Positions 15,498 to 23,770 of a stretch of 64,000 bases of DNA are shown piece by piece. Origin of the DNA: Clostridia bacterium (GTDB lineage: Bacteria; Bacillota; Clostridia; Oscillospirales; CAG-272); the NCBI GenBank assembly GCA_017520505.1, contig JAFXFN010000011.1, forward strand, positions 1 to 64,000, given 5' to 3'. Every line of letters starts with the position of its first letter. The stretch's first letter is position 1. Made by a program: the position numbers and the translations under genes. The notes beneath the pieces were generated by a model. That model was not told the DNA's origin and searched no databases. It saw nothing but the letters and a program-made list of their open reading frames with translations.

Positions 15498-15530
15498 AAT
15501 TGCCTCCCGAAAAATCGGGAGGCAATTTTT
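15498..15530 (+). terminator. Terminator
   Basis: AATTGCCTCCCGA (15498-15510) pairs perfectly with TCGGGAGGCAATT (15515-15527), loop AAAA, then T run. Confidence 0.9.
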
Positions 15531-15543
15531 GAAAGGTATTATT

Positions 15544-16332
15544 ATGAAAAAAGCATTTATAAAAACACCTATTGCGTCCCTTTACAGAAAGCCCGATTCA
15601 AATATTTCACTTGAAGACGAGGTGCTTTTCGGTATGGAGGTTGAAGCACAAGAAGCTGAAAACGGATTCTTTTTTGTAAAGACTCATTACGGTTATACAG
15701 GATATGTTTCCAAAAAGGATCTTTTGTTCTGCTCACGCCGTGTCAAAAAATTCTCCGAAATGAAAGATAAATATAAAGTGATAAAAAAATCATTTTGTGA
15801 TATTTTGAGCGAGCCTAAAATGCAAGGAATACGCCTGATAACGCTTCCGAGGGGAAGCCGTGTGGCACTTACGGAAACGCTTGAAAATAATTGGGTGCGT
15901 GTTTATCTTTGCGACGGTACAGAGGGCTATACGAGAATAGAGCATCTTGATGACTATAAAACGACGTACGGCGTAAACGATGAAGACTTGCGCGATGCGC
16001 TTGTCAAAACTGCCGAGAGCTATCTTGGTACACAGTACCGCTGGGGCGGTAAAACGCCGTCAGGTATTGACTGCTCGGGGCTTTGCTCAATGGCTTATAT
16101 GCTGTGCGGTATCATAATTTACCGTGATGCAAAGCTTATGCAGGGGTATCCCGTCAAGGAAATACCGTATGAACAGCTCAAACGAGGCGATCTTGTCTAT
16201 TCCCCCGGACACATAATGATGTATATCGGTGACGGTAAGATCATTCACTCCTCGTCTTCAATGTGCGGTGTTTCGTATTCATCACTTCCCGAAAAGGACA
16301 AAATAACAGCCTGCGGAAGTATTTTCGCCTGA
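15544..16332 (+). CDS. NlpC/P60 peptidase with SH3-like repeats
   Basis: 262 residues. Two bacterial SH3-like segments (about 1-70 and 75-140) precede an NlpC/P60 domain with Y-R-W-G-G, catalytic Cys177 in G-I-D-C-S-G-L and His223 in P-G-H-I-M-M-Y-I-G. This layout matches gamma-D-glutamyl-L-diamino acid endopeptidases of the YkfC/DPP-VI type, which cleave released peptidoglycan peptides. There is no signal peptide, so a cytoplasmic recycling role is likely (inference). The ATG at 15544 with GAAAGG 7 nt upstream is preferred over a TTG at 15529 inside the terminator tail. Confidence 0.85.
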   Translation: MKKAFIKTPIASLYRKPDSNISLEDEVLFGMEVEAQEAENGFFFVKTHYGYTGYVSKKDLLFCSRRVKKFSEMKDKYKVIKKSFCDILSEPKMQGIRLITLPRGSRVALTETLENNWVRVYLCDGTEGYTRIEHLDDYKTTYGVNDEDLRDALVKTAESYLGTQYRWGGKTPSGIDCSGLCSMAYMLCGIIIYRDAKLMQGYPVKEIPYEQLKRGDLVYSPGHIMMYIGDGKIIHSSSSMCGVSYSSLPEKDKITACGSIFA

Positions 16333-16419
16333 TTATAAAAATTTATTTTTATGCATAGATTTATAAATGATTTTTGCGTATAATAATATTATATACAGTT
16401 AGTTAAGGAGGAAATACAT

Positions 16420-16854
16420 ATGGGCTCTGTATGGATCATATGGGCATCGCTTCTGGTGATGTTTGTCATAATTGAAGTGGTGACACCTCAGATGACGACT
16501 ATATGGCTTGCTCTCGGTGCGCTCGTTTCGCTTTTGATATGGTGTGCTTTTCCGAATCTTGTGTGGGTTCAGATCGCGGCGTTTGTGGCGGTATCAGCCG
16601 TTTCGCTTGTACTGACAAGGAAATTTGCACGCAAAATTATGAATGGCAGCGCCGAAAAAACGAATGCCGATAGATGCATAGGCCAAGAGGCGGTCGTTAC
16701 AGAGGAGATAAACAATCTTCTCGGAAAAGGTCAGGTTAACGTAAAGGGCATTATCTGGACGGCACGTGCTTTGTCGGATGATGTCATTTCGGAAGGCACG
16801 CTCGTTACGGTTGAAAAGATCGAGGGCGTTAAGGTTATTGTAAATAAAAAATAA
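16420..16854 (+). CDS. NfeD-family membrane protein
   Basis: 144 residues. Three hydrophobic segments in the first 70 residues are followed by an OB-fold NfeD C-terminal domain with I-G-Q-E-A-V-V-T and G-x-V-x-V-K-G-I-I-W-T-A. NfeD proteins partner with SPFH/stomatin proteins in membrane microdomains. The SPFH gene follows 17 bp downstream, so they form an operon. AAGGAGG precedes the ATG, and TATAAT at 16379-16384 is a likely -10 box with a poor -35. Confidence 0.9.
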   Translation: MGSVWIIWASLLVMFVIIEVVTPQMTTIWLALGALVSLLIWCAFPNLVWVQIAAFVAVSAVSLVLTRKFARKIMNGSAEKTNADRCIGQEAVVTEEINNLLGKGQVNVKGIIWTARALSDDVISEGTLVTVEKIEGVKVIVNKK

Positions 16855-16871
16855 AGAAAGAGGTTTGTATT

Positions 16872-17810
16872 ATGGAACCGATATACATTTTAATTGCACT
16901 TGTTCTGTTCGTCATTATAGTGGCAATATCCAACATTAAAATAGTTCCGCAGTCAAAAGCATTTGTTATTGAAAGACTCGGCGCTTACCACACAACATGG
17001 GATACGGGACTTCACATAAAGCTTCCGTTTCTTGATAAGATACAGAAAATGGTATCGCTTAAGGAACAGGTAGTTGACTTTCCGCCTCAGCCCGTTATCA
17101 CGAAGGATAACGTAACGATGCAGATAGACACGGTCGTGTTCTTTCAGATAACAGACCCGAAGCTTTATGCTTACGGTGTTGAAAATCCTATGGCGGCAAT
17201 TGAAAACCTTACGGCAACAACACTCCGTAACATTATCGGTGATATGGAGCTTGACCACACGCTTACTTCACGTGATACGATAAATGCACACATAAGAGTT
17301 ATACTTGATGAAGCAACAGACCCTTGGGGAATCAAGGTAAACCGTGTTGAGCTTAAAAACATCATTCCTCCGTCCGAGATCCAGGATGCGATGGAAAAGC
17401 AGATGAAGGCAGAGCGTCAAAGACGTGAAGCAATCCTCAAGGCAGAGGGTGAAAAGGCAAGTAAGATACTTGTTGCGGAAGGTCTTAAGGAAAGCCAGAT
17501 ACTTGCAGCACAGGCTGATAAGGAAGCTCAGATACTCAGAGCAGAGGCTGTCAAGGAACAGAAGATAAGAGAATCCGAGGGTGAAGCGCAGGCTATTCTC
17601 GCTGTTCAAAAGGCTATGGCAGAGTCTATCAGAATGATAAACGAAGCATCTCCCGAAGACGGCTACCTCACCATCAAGAAGCTTGAGGCGTTCGCAAAAG
17701 CCGCTGACGGTCAGTCGACAAAGATAATTATACCCAGTGAGCTTCAGTCGCTTGCAGGCCTTTGCGCAGGCGTAAAGGAAATAGTCACAGATACAGAAAA
17801 TAAACAGTAA
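16872..17810 (+). CDS. SPFH/Band 7 (stomatin-like, QmcA-type) protein
   Basis: 312 residues. An N-terminal membrane segment (1-22) is followed by the Band 7 domain with I-V-P-Q-S-K-A-F-V-I-E-R-L-G, F-P-P-Q-P-V-I-T-K-D-N-V and G-I-K-V-N-R-V-E-L-K-N-I. A long charged coiled coil at about 180-250 (A-E-G-E-K-A-S and repeated A-x-K-E-x-Q-I) follows. Members build oligomeric membrane scaffolds. It is the second gene of the nfeD operon. Confidence 0.93.
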   Translation: MEPIYILIALVLFVIIVAISNIKIVPQSKAFVIERLGAYHTTWDTGLHIKLPFLDKIQKMVSLKEQVVDFPPQPVITKDNVTMQIDTVVFFQITDPKLYAYGVENPMAAIENLTATTLRNIIGDMELDHTLTSRDTINAHIRVILDEATDPWGIKVNRVELKNIIPPSEIQDAMEKQMKAERQRREAILKAEGEKASKILVAEGLKESQILAAQADKEAQILRAEAVKEQKIRESEGEAQAILAVQKAMAESIRMINEASPEDGYLTIKKLEAFAKAADGQSTKIIIPSELQSLAGLCAGVKEIVTDTENKQ

Positions 17811-17814
17811 ATAT

Positions 17815-17850
17815 AAAATCCCTTTGCGGAACACTCCGCAAAGGGATTTT
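17815..17850. terminator. Bidirectional terminator
   Basis: A perfect 16-bp stem (17815-17830 with 17835-17850) has A and T runs on both sides. It serves the convergent SPFH and CorC-type genes. Confidence 0.9.
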
Positions 17851-17852
17851 GT

Positions 17853-19115
17853 TTATTCTTCCTCGTTTTCAGTTTCGGGCTTTTCGTTTACACGTACGGA
17901 AATTTTTTCCGTTCTGTGAATGTCCATTTCAAGTACGGTGATATCAAGATGCTCGTATGAGAACGTGTCGTTTACGTTCGGCACGTCACCGAGATTTTCC
18001 ATTATCCAACCGCTGAGAGAAATGCTTTCTTCGTCGGGCTTGAGCTCAAAAAACTCGAAAAATTCTTCCGTTGTTACAGAGCAATCGACGGTATAAGTGT
18101 TGTCACTTGTTTTTACGAAGCTTTCAACGACCTCGTCGTGTTCGTCCCAGATTTCACCGACAAGCTCCTCTAAGATGTCTTCCATCGTAACGATTCCGAG
18201 CGTTCCGCAGTATTCATCAAGCACCACGGCAACGTGGGATTTTTCTTTTTGAAGTGTTTTCAAAATGTCGTTTATCTTATCAGACTGCTGAACGAATACA
18301 GGGGCTGACATTATTTCAGATAAACTCTGTGGAGCGATAGCACCGTCTATGTAAAAATCCTTCTGGTGGATAACGCCCACGATGTTGTCAATGCTGTTGT
18401 CATAAATAAGCAAACGTGAGAATTTCGTCTGCGAAAACTTTTCGGCAATTTCCTGCTTGTCGGCATCGATCGAAACTGCTTCAAGGTCCATTCTGTGTGT
18501 GAGAATTTCTTCTGCTTTAAGATCACGGAACTCTATTGCGCTTCGTATAAGCTCACCGCTGTTGTCATCGATGTTTCCGTCCTGCTGAACCTCATCAACG
18601 ATCATAAGCAGCTCTTCCTGTGATATACCCTGACTTTCTTCGATTTTGAATAACTTTGAAAGTAGCTTCTTCCATTGTGAGAAAATGAAATTAAGAGGTG
18701 TCAAAATCACTATAAGCACACTTATAAATGGGGCAGAGAACATTGCAAATTTTTCGGGGGAATCCTTCGCAAGACTTTTCGGTGATATTTCGCCGAAAAT
18801 AAGAACCACGACCGTAATAACTGCTGTTGAAATCGTTGCACCTATGTCACCGTACAATGAGATGAACAAAACTGTTGCAATCGATGCCATGCTGATGTTT
18901 ACGATGTTGTTGCCTATCAGTATTGCCGAAAGAAGCTTGTCATATTCATCAGAAAGCTTCAAAACGAGCTTTGCACGCTTGTTTCCTTTTTCAACAAGGG
19001 TTTTTATTCTTGTTTTGTTAAGGGAAGAGAATGCTGTTTCTGTTGCGGAAAAATATGCGGAAAATAATACCAGAATTACCAAAATGATAATTTGCGGTAT
19101 ACTGTCGGTGGTCAT
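17853..19115 (-). CDS. CNNM/CorC (HlyC) family transporter-like protein
   Basis: 420 residues. The N-terminal DUF21/CNNM domain (about 1-185, four hydrophobic segments) contains S-A-Y-F-S-A-T-E-T-A-F-S-S and L-I-G-N-N-I-V-N. Two CBS domains follow (about 200-330; T-H-R-M-D-L-E-A-V and V-A-V-V-L-D-E-Y-C-G-T-L-G-I-V-T). A C-terminal CorC/HlyC domain lies at about 345-410 (G-W-I-M-E-N-L-G-D-V-P). Relatives act in magnesium or other metal efflux. A roughly 180-nt leader with a terminator-like hairpin precedes it. Confidence 0.92.
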   Translation of the reverse strand: MTTDSIPQIIILVILVLFSAYFSATETAFSSLNKTRIKTLVEKGNKRAKLVLKLSDEYDKLLSAILIGNNIVNISMASIATVLFISLYGDIGATISTAVITVVVLIFGEISPKSLAKDSPEKFAMFSAPFISVLIVILTPLNFIFSQWKKLLSKLFKIEESQGISQEELLMIVDEVQQDGNIDDNSGELIRSAIEFRDLKAEEILTHRMDLEAVSIDADKQEIAEKFSQTKFSRLLIYDNSIDNIVGVIHQKDFYIDGAIAPQSLSEIMSAPVFVQQSDKINDILKTLQKEKSHVAVVLDEYCGTLGIVTMEDILEELVGEIWDEHDEVVESFVKTSDNTYTVDCSVTTEEFFEFFELKPDEESISLSGWIMENLGDVPNVNDTFSYEHLDITVLEMDIHRTEKISVRVNEKPETENEEE

Positions 19116-19160
19116 AATAAACTCCTTTTTTTATTTGAACTCGCAGGGCTTTACAAACGC

Positions 19161-19205
19161 AAAAAGGCATGCCTGCAAACAGAATTTCTGCGTGCAGGTA
19201 TGCCT
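19161..19205 (-). promoter_or_regulatory. Terminator-like hairpin in the corC leader (possible attenuator)
   Basis: On the minus strand, AGGCATACCTGCA (19205-19193) pairs with TGCAGGCATGCCT (19177-19165), with one wobble pair, and is followed by a T run (19164-19161). It lies between the promoter at 19302-19330 and the start codon at 19115, so it could stop transcription early. No known riboswitch class was recognised in the roughly 90 nt upstream of it. Confidence 0.6.
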
Positions 19206-19301
19206 GATATTACATTTTTAAAAAACTACAATCGCCGTCGGCTGAGTCCATAATTAGTAAAAAATCCTCAATTCATTAAATTAATTGTTGTGTTGATGCG
19301 C

Positions 19302-19330
19302 ATTATATCATAAAATATATGCTTTGTCAA
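19302..19330 (-). promoter_or_regulatory. Promoter of the CNNM/CorC gene
   Basis: Minus-strand TTGACA (19330-19325), 17-bp spacer, TATAAT (19307-19302). Confidence 0.85.
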
Positions 19331-19393
19331 CTGTATTTAAAACAGTTAATTAAAAATTTACTATTTTATACAAAGCGGCTTTGTGTATAACGC

Positions 19394-20707
19394 TTATTTG
19401 CAAGCGTCGGGCATATATTTTCTGAAATATGAAAGCTTTACGCAGATGCAAACGATATGTATTGCAAGTGCCAATTCCTCGTCAGACGGATATGTAGGCG
19501 CAAGACGGAGGTTTTTGTCAGATGGATCTACACCGTAAGGGAATGTCGAGCCTGCTTTTGTAAGTGTAACACCTGCTTCTGCTGCAAGGTCATAAGTTGC
19601 CTTTGCAAGTCCGTCAGCTGTGTTAAGGCTGATGAAGTAACCGCCCTTCGGTCTTACCCAGCTTGCAATTCCTGTGTCGCCAAGCTCCTTTTCAAGGGAT
19701 GAAAGAACGATTTCAAACTTCGGACGGATATGACGTGCGTGAAGCTTCATGTGGTCAAGAATTCCCTCAGCGTTCTTGAAGTACCACACGTGGCGGAGCT
19801 GGTTTATCTTGTCGGGGCCGATAGTCTGAACTGTAAGAATGTTCTTTATCTGCTCACGGTTATTGTCGCTCAAAGCCATAAGTGCAACGCCCGAGCCGGG
19901 GAATGAAATTTTCGATGTTGAGAAGAACATAAACAGCTTATCTTCATTTTCTGTACCCTTGATAAGCTCGAAAAGATTGAGAAGCTTGTCGCCTTCGTCT
20001 TCTATGTCGTGTACCGCATACGCATTGTCCCAGAAAATTCTGAAGTCCTTTGCGGCTGTTTTGAGATTTGCAAAACGGCGTACGGTTTCATCGGAATACG
20101 TAATACCGTCGGGGTTTGAATACTTAGGCACGCACCAGATACCCTTGATGGATTCATCTTCCGCTACGAGCTTTTCAACCATATCCATATCGGGACCTGT
20201 GGGTGTCATAGGCACGTTTATCATTTTGATTCCGAGAGATTCACAGATTGAAAAGTGTCTGTCATAACCGGGAACGGGGCAGAGGAATTTCACCTCAGGC
20301 AAACGGCACCAGGGAGTTTCAGAGCCGTATACACCGTAAAGCATCGCTCTTGCTATTGTGTCATACATCATATTAAGGCTGGAGTTACCGCCGAGAATGA
20401 TGTTAGCTGCAGGAATGTCAAGAAGCTCTGCGAACATCTGTCTTGCTTCGGGAAGACCGAACAGAATACCGTAGTTTCTGCAGTCTGTTCCGTCTTTTGC
20501 ACGGCATTGCTCACTCTTGCTGAGCACCCCGAGCAGAGATTCTGTCAAATCAAGCTGTTCTGCGTTCGGTTTGCCGCGGGACATATCCAATGAGAGCTTT
20601 TTTGTCTTTATTTCTTCGTATTCTGCAAGCAGGGCGTTATATTCCTTGCGAGCTTCGTCATTCGTCATATCGATATATTTTGCCATATCCGTATTTGAGC
20701 CTTTCAT
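19394..20707 (-). CDS. PLP-dependent aminotransferase (aspartate aminotransferase-like, PF12897 type)
   Basis: About 437 residues. Typical features are L-S-L-D-M-S-R-G-K-P near the N-terminus, N-Y-G-I-L-F-G-L-P, G-G-N-S-S-L-N-M-M-Y-D and C-P-V-P-G-Y-D-R-H-F. It also has S-N-P-D-G-I-T-Y, D-N-A-Y-A-V-H-D and S-T-S-K-I-S-F-P-G-S-G with the presumed PLP lysine. The ATG at 20707 has no clear ribosome binding site. An ATG at 20686 (M-A-K-Y-I-D-M-T) fits the family start but has GAAAGG 13 nt away; the start is uncertain. The last about 15 residues (R-K-Y-M-P-D-A-C-K) are Cys- and Lys-rich. Confidence 0.88.
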   Translation of the reverse strand: MKGSNTDMAKYIDMTNDEARKEYNALLAEYEEIKTKKLSLDMSRGKPNAEQLDLTESLLGVLSKSEQCRAKDGTDCRNYGILFGLPEARQMFAELLDIPAANIILGGNSSLNMMYDTIARAMLYGVYGSETPWCRLPEVKFLCPVPGYDRHFSICESLGIKMINVPMTPTGPDMDMVEKLVAEDESIKGIWCVPKYSNPDGITYSDETVRRFANLKTAAKDFRIFWDNAYAVHDIEDEGDKLLNLFELIKGTENEDKLFMFFSTSKISFPGSGVALMALSDNNREQIKNILTVQTIGPDKINQLRHVWYFKNAEGILDHMKLHARHIRPKFEIVLSSLEKELGDTGIASWVRPKGGYFISLNTADGLAKATYDLAAEAGVTLTKAGSTFPYGVDPSDKNLRLAPTYPSDEELALAIHIVCICVKLSYFRKYMPDACK

Positions 20708-20919
20708 TTTTTATATTTAAATATATTAGTATGTTTAATCGTTTATTCGACTTTATATTATACATTATATATATGCGTTTTGCAATACCTAAATTTAAAA
20801 TTTTTGTCAAACTGCATATTTTTTTATTGCAATATGCAAAATTCACATTGTGCATCCTGCATTTCGTTTCATTACCAAAACATTTCCGACGAAATTGCGA
20901 TAATTTTTTCAAAAACCTC

Positions 20920-20948
20920 TTGACAAACCGATACAAATGTGATAATAT
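20920..20948 (+). promoter_or_regulatory. Promoter of the tRNA cluster
   Basis: TTGACA at 20920-20925, then TAATAT at 20943-20948 (17-bp gap), 27 bp before the first tRNA. Confidence 0.75.
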
Positions 20949-20974
20949 ATTCGGGTAAGGTCGAAAGTACCTAT

Positions 20975-21048
<74 letters not shown>

Positions 21049-21055
21049 TTTTTAT

Positions 21056-21132
21056 GTACCCATAGCTCAGCCGGATAGAGCAACTGCCTTCTAAGCAGTA
21101 GGTCGGGGGTTCGAATCCCTCTGGGTACGCCA
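21056..21132 (+). tRNA. tRNA-Arg (TCT)
   Basis: Acceptor GTACCCA pairs with TGGGTAC, anticodon stem-loop ACTGC-CTTCTAA-GCAGT, T loop TTCGAAT, discriminator G and encoded CCA. Confidence 0.96.
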
Positions 21133-21135
21133 GAT

Positions 21136-21213
21136 GGTGGATATAGCGCAGTTGGTCAGCGCGTCAGGTTGTGGCCCTGAAGGTCGTCGGTTCGATCCCG
21201 ATTATCCACCCCA
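21136..21213 (+). tRNA. tRNA-His (GTG)
   Basis: Acceptor GTGGATA pairs with TATCCAC. There is an extra G(-1) at 21136 opposite C73, the tRNA-His hallmark. The anticodon loop is TTGTGGC and CCA is encoded. Confidence 0.96.
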
Positions 21214-21216
21214 CAC

Positions 21217-21246
21217 AAGCAAGTCCGAAAGGGCTTGCTTTTTTGC
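21217..21246 (+). terminator. Terminator of the tRNA cluster
   Basis: AAGCAAGTCC, loop GAAA, GGGCTTGCTT, then T run. Confidence 0.85.
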
Positions 21247-21254
21247 TTGCAAAA

Positions 21255-21360
21255 AAATGGGGGCGGATCATTTTGTGAATCGTTTCCCAAAATTTCCGCC
21301 CCATATATTTATATTTTTTTGTAGGGGACGGCACCAACGACGTCCCATGTGTGAACTCCA
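21255..21360. repeat. Short palindromic intergenic sequences
   Basis: ATGGGGGCGGA near 21257 pairs with TTCCGCCCCAT near 21293. It is followed by GTAGGGGACGGCACC...GACGTCCC, which resembles the GTAGGGGCGACC-type repeats common in gut Clostridia and the GCAGGGACGAC hairpin at 6579. No gene seen in 21246-21423. Confidence 0.4.
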
Positions 21361-21423
21361 CACCCTCGTTTTGATCGGTTTATCTATTTGGAATTGAACG
21401 GCTAATGCCGTCTATACAATATA

Positions 21424-22116
21424 TTATTCAAGAATAAGCTCATTTGTTTCTGCAAATGCGGCAGCGGTGATGCCTTTCGGAAAAACGTATTTTGCTCCGC
21501 ACGTACTGCATTCCAAAACGAGTGATTCTCCGTCGAATGTCAGCTGAGGCGTGCAGTTGCAGTTGTTTTCATACAGTCCCGTTATCGTCAGCATATCCTC
21601 GGGATTGTATAGCTCCTCGCCTTTTTCCGTACACGCACACTTGATCTTACCGTCTGCGGCAAGCTCTTTGACCGTAAGAACTATACCTGCTATTTCCGAA
21701 ACGTCGGGGACTTCATCGTATTCTTCCGTGTCGCCGAACAGCTCCTCGGGGGAGGTGTCAAGCAATTCTGAAAGCTCGTCAAGTGTCTTGTCAATTTCCT
21801 CTGCGACCTCATCCTCCTTGCCTGTAAAGCAAATGTCAACGCCAGAATATCTGCAGTTGAGATAAAACATTTCACCCGAAAAAATAACGGATTCGTTTAC
21901 CGTATACGTGTGGTCTGTTCTGCATACGAAGCAGGGAACGGTTATGCGTATTTTTTTGTCGGACGAATATTTTATCGTCATTTCGCTTTTTTTGCAAGGA
22001 CATTTTATTTTGAGCATTTCGGCATTGAGCGCAAAGACACCGACAATGCTTTTTATTGCGCCTCCGCAGTGCGGACAGCGGTATGCTATTGTTGTTTCTT
22101 TCGGTTTAACTATCAT
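21424..22116 (-). CDS. Zinc-ribbon hypothetical protein
   Basis: 230 residues. The N-terminal zinc ribbon has Y-R-C-P-H-C-G-G, followed by C-P-C and C-F-V-C pairs. The middle (about 105-145) is strongly acidic, and the C-terminus has another possible metal site, E-C-S-T-C-G-A-K-Y. Such proteins in Clostridia are conserved but uncharacterised, and I cannot name a function. It lies 11 bp downstream of the OGG gene, so it is probably cotranscribed with it. Confidence 0.75.
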   Translation of the reverse strand: MIVKPKETTIAYRCPHCGGAIKSIVGVFALNAEMLKIKCPCKKSEMTIKYSSDKKIRITVPCFVCRTDHTYTVNESVIFSGEMFYLNCRYSGVDICFTGKEDEVAEEIDKTLDELSELLDTSPEELFGDTEEYDEVPDVSEIAGIVLTVKELAADGKIKCACTEKGEELYNPEDMLTITGLYENNCNCTPQLTFDGESLVLECSTCGAKYVFPKGITAAAFAETNELILE

Positions 22117-22127
22117 TTTTTCTCCTG

Positions 22128-23009
22128 TTATGTATCGGCTTTTACATATCTTTCGTAATAAAATAAATACTGCTGTGCAATTCCCGCATAATCGCCGAGC
22201 GATGTAATGTCGAGATTTCCGTCATAATATTTGTCTATGACCTTTTTTATCCACACGTCAACGGGAAAAGCGTTGTATTTTTCGCCTGCAAACAAAAGCA
22301 CGCAGTTTGCAACCTTTTCCCCGATGCCCTTGACGGTTAAAAGTCTTTCCTTGGCATCGATATATGAAAGTGTGTCAAATCCGTCAAAAGTGCCTGCCTG
22401 CCACTTTTCGGCACAGTCTATAAGATATTTTGCACGGAAGCCCGTTTTAAGCTCCTTCAAACCGTCCTCACCGCACAAAAGAAGCTGTTCGGCTGAGGGG
22501 AAATCATATCTTATCTGCCCGTCAAAGCACTCGATCTTATTTCCGCATTCGGCGGAAAGGGAAGCGATTATCTTTTTTATTCTCGGAATGTTGTTGTTCT
22601 GTGATATGATGAATGAACACAACGTTTCCCAAAGCGGCTGTGTGAGTATCCGTATGCCTCGTGATACGCTTTCGGCTTCTTGTATTACCCCTGTCGGAAA
22701 ATGAGCGAAAATATCTTCGTTTATTTTTCCGTAATCACGGTCAAGCCCGAGGTATGGCGCAAGTGAAGAATAAAAATCGTTTTCCTCACAGCCGTATATA
22801 CGGATCTTGTCATCGCTTTGTACAAAATAAAGGTACATTCCGCAGGCAACACCTGCAATTCCGTCATCGTACGGATCAAAACGGAACGTCTGTCCGCAGT
22901 CAAATATTTTGTAAATATCAAAATATTCGGGACGTTTGAATTCAACGTAACTGCCGACGTTATCAGCGGAAGCTGTTACTGTCGGATAAACTGTCTTTTG
23001 TATAGTCAT
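22128..23009 (-). CDS. ogg: 8-oxoguanine DNA glycosylase/AP lyase (OGG-type)
   Basis: 293 residues. It removes oxidised guanine from DNA. Family marks are G-Q-T-F-R-F near residue 40, I-S-Q-N-N-N-I-P-R-I near 140, and the helix-hairpin-helix V-K-G-I-G-E-K-V-A-N-C-V containing the presumed Schiff-base lysine. The catalytic aspartate is in F-P-V-D-V-W. This is the arrangement of OGG1, L-P-G-V-G-T-K-V-A-D-C with P-V-D. AAGG precedes the ATG. Divergent from the DUF6062 gene across a 65-bp gap. Confidence 0.88.
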   Translation of the reverse strand: MTIQKTVYPTVTASADNVGSYVEFKRPEYFDIYKIFDCGQTFRFDPYDDGIAGVACGMYLYFVQSDDKIRIYGCEENDFYSSLAPYLGLDRDYGKINEDIFAHFPTGVIQEAESVSRGIRILTQPLWETLCSFIISQNNNIPRIKKIIASLSAECGNKIECFDGQIRYDFPSAEQLLLCGEDGLKELKTGFRAKYLIDCAEKWQAGTFDGFDTLSYIDAKERLLTVKGIGEKVANCVLLFAGEKYNAFPVDVWIKKVIDKYYDGNLDITSLGDYAGIAQQYLFYYERYVKADT

Positions 23010-23019
23010 AAATTTTACC

Positions 23020-23048
23020 TTGACATATTTATAAAAATTGCTTATAAT
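23020..23048 (+). promoter_or_regulatory. Promoter of the DUF6062 gene
   Basis: TTGACA at 23020-23025, 17-bp spacer, TATAAT at 23043-23048. Confidence 0.85.
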
Positions 23049-23074
23049 TAACTAAATAAAATTTGGAGTGGAAT

Positions 23075-23770
23075 ATGAAAGAACAAATATACACAATTCC
23101 CGTCACGGAAACGGTTGACAGAATAAATGAAAACGGCGAATGTACGTGTCTTCTTTGCTCGCTTTACAAAAAGCTTGAGGATGATGAGCTTAATCTTATT
23201 TTGGGAGCTTCGATGATGGAGCCCGATATAAGAATAAAAACAAATAAAGAGGGCTTTTGCCGTAAACACTTTGATATGATGCTGACGATGAAAAATAAGC
23301 TTGGGCTTGCCCTTATGCTTCAGAGCCACATTGACGAGGTGCGCAATACGGTATTTCCGAAAGAAGGACTTTTTTCACCGAAAAACAAATGTGATGCATC
23401 GCTGAAGCCGCTGGAGGAACATACGAAAAGCTGTTACATCTGCGGCAAGGTGGATTTCCACCTCGGAAAAATGGCGGAAACCATCGTATATTTGTGGGAG
23501 CACGAGGAAGAATTTGCAAAGAAATTCTCTAAAATGCCGTATTTCTGCGTTGAACATTACAGACTGCTTTTGCAAACGGGTGTGTATAAGCTGCCTAAAA
23601 ATAAACAAAACGATTTTTATACGGCTGTTTCATCGATTCAAAAGGCGTACATCAACAGCCTTTACGATGACGTAAGCTGGTTTTGCAAAAAGTTTGATTA
23701 CAGATTTGAGGACGAGCCCTGGGGAAATTCCAAGGATTCGTGTGAGCGTGCAGTCAAATTCTTATCTTAA
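23075..23770 (+). CDS. DUF6062-family protein
   Basis: 231 residues with conserved Cys/His sets: C-L-L-C near residue 29, F-C-R-K-H-F near 70, C-Y-I-C-G-K near 120 and F-C-V-E-H-Y near 158. This suggests two metal-binding halves. The pattern matches DUF6062, a clostridial family of unknown function. The ATG at 23075 with TTGGAG upstream is preferred over a TTG at 23063. Its stop overlaps the convergent solute-binding protein gene by 4 bp (23767-23770). Confidence 0.8.
   Translation: MKEQIYTIPVTETVDRINENGECTCLLCSLYKKLEDDELNLILGASMMEPDIRIKTNKEGFCRKHFDMMLTMKNKLGLALMLQSHIDEVRNTVFPKEGLFSPKNKCDASLKPLEEHTKSCYICGKVDFHLGKMAETIVYLWEHEEEFAKKFSKMPYFCVEHYRLLLQTGVYKLPKNKQNDFYTAVSSIQKAYINSLYDDVSWFCKKFDYRFEDEPWGNSKDSCERAVKFLS

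Noticed and set aside
19116-19301. M-box, yybP-ykoY or fluoride riboswitch
   Set aside because: I tried to match the known cores by eye and none fits; only the terminator hairpin is clear.
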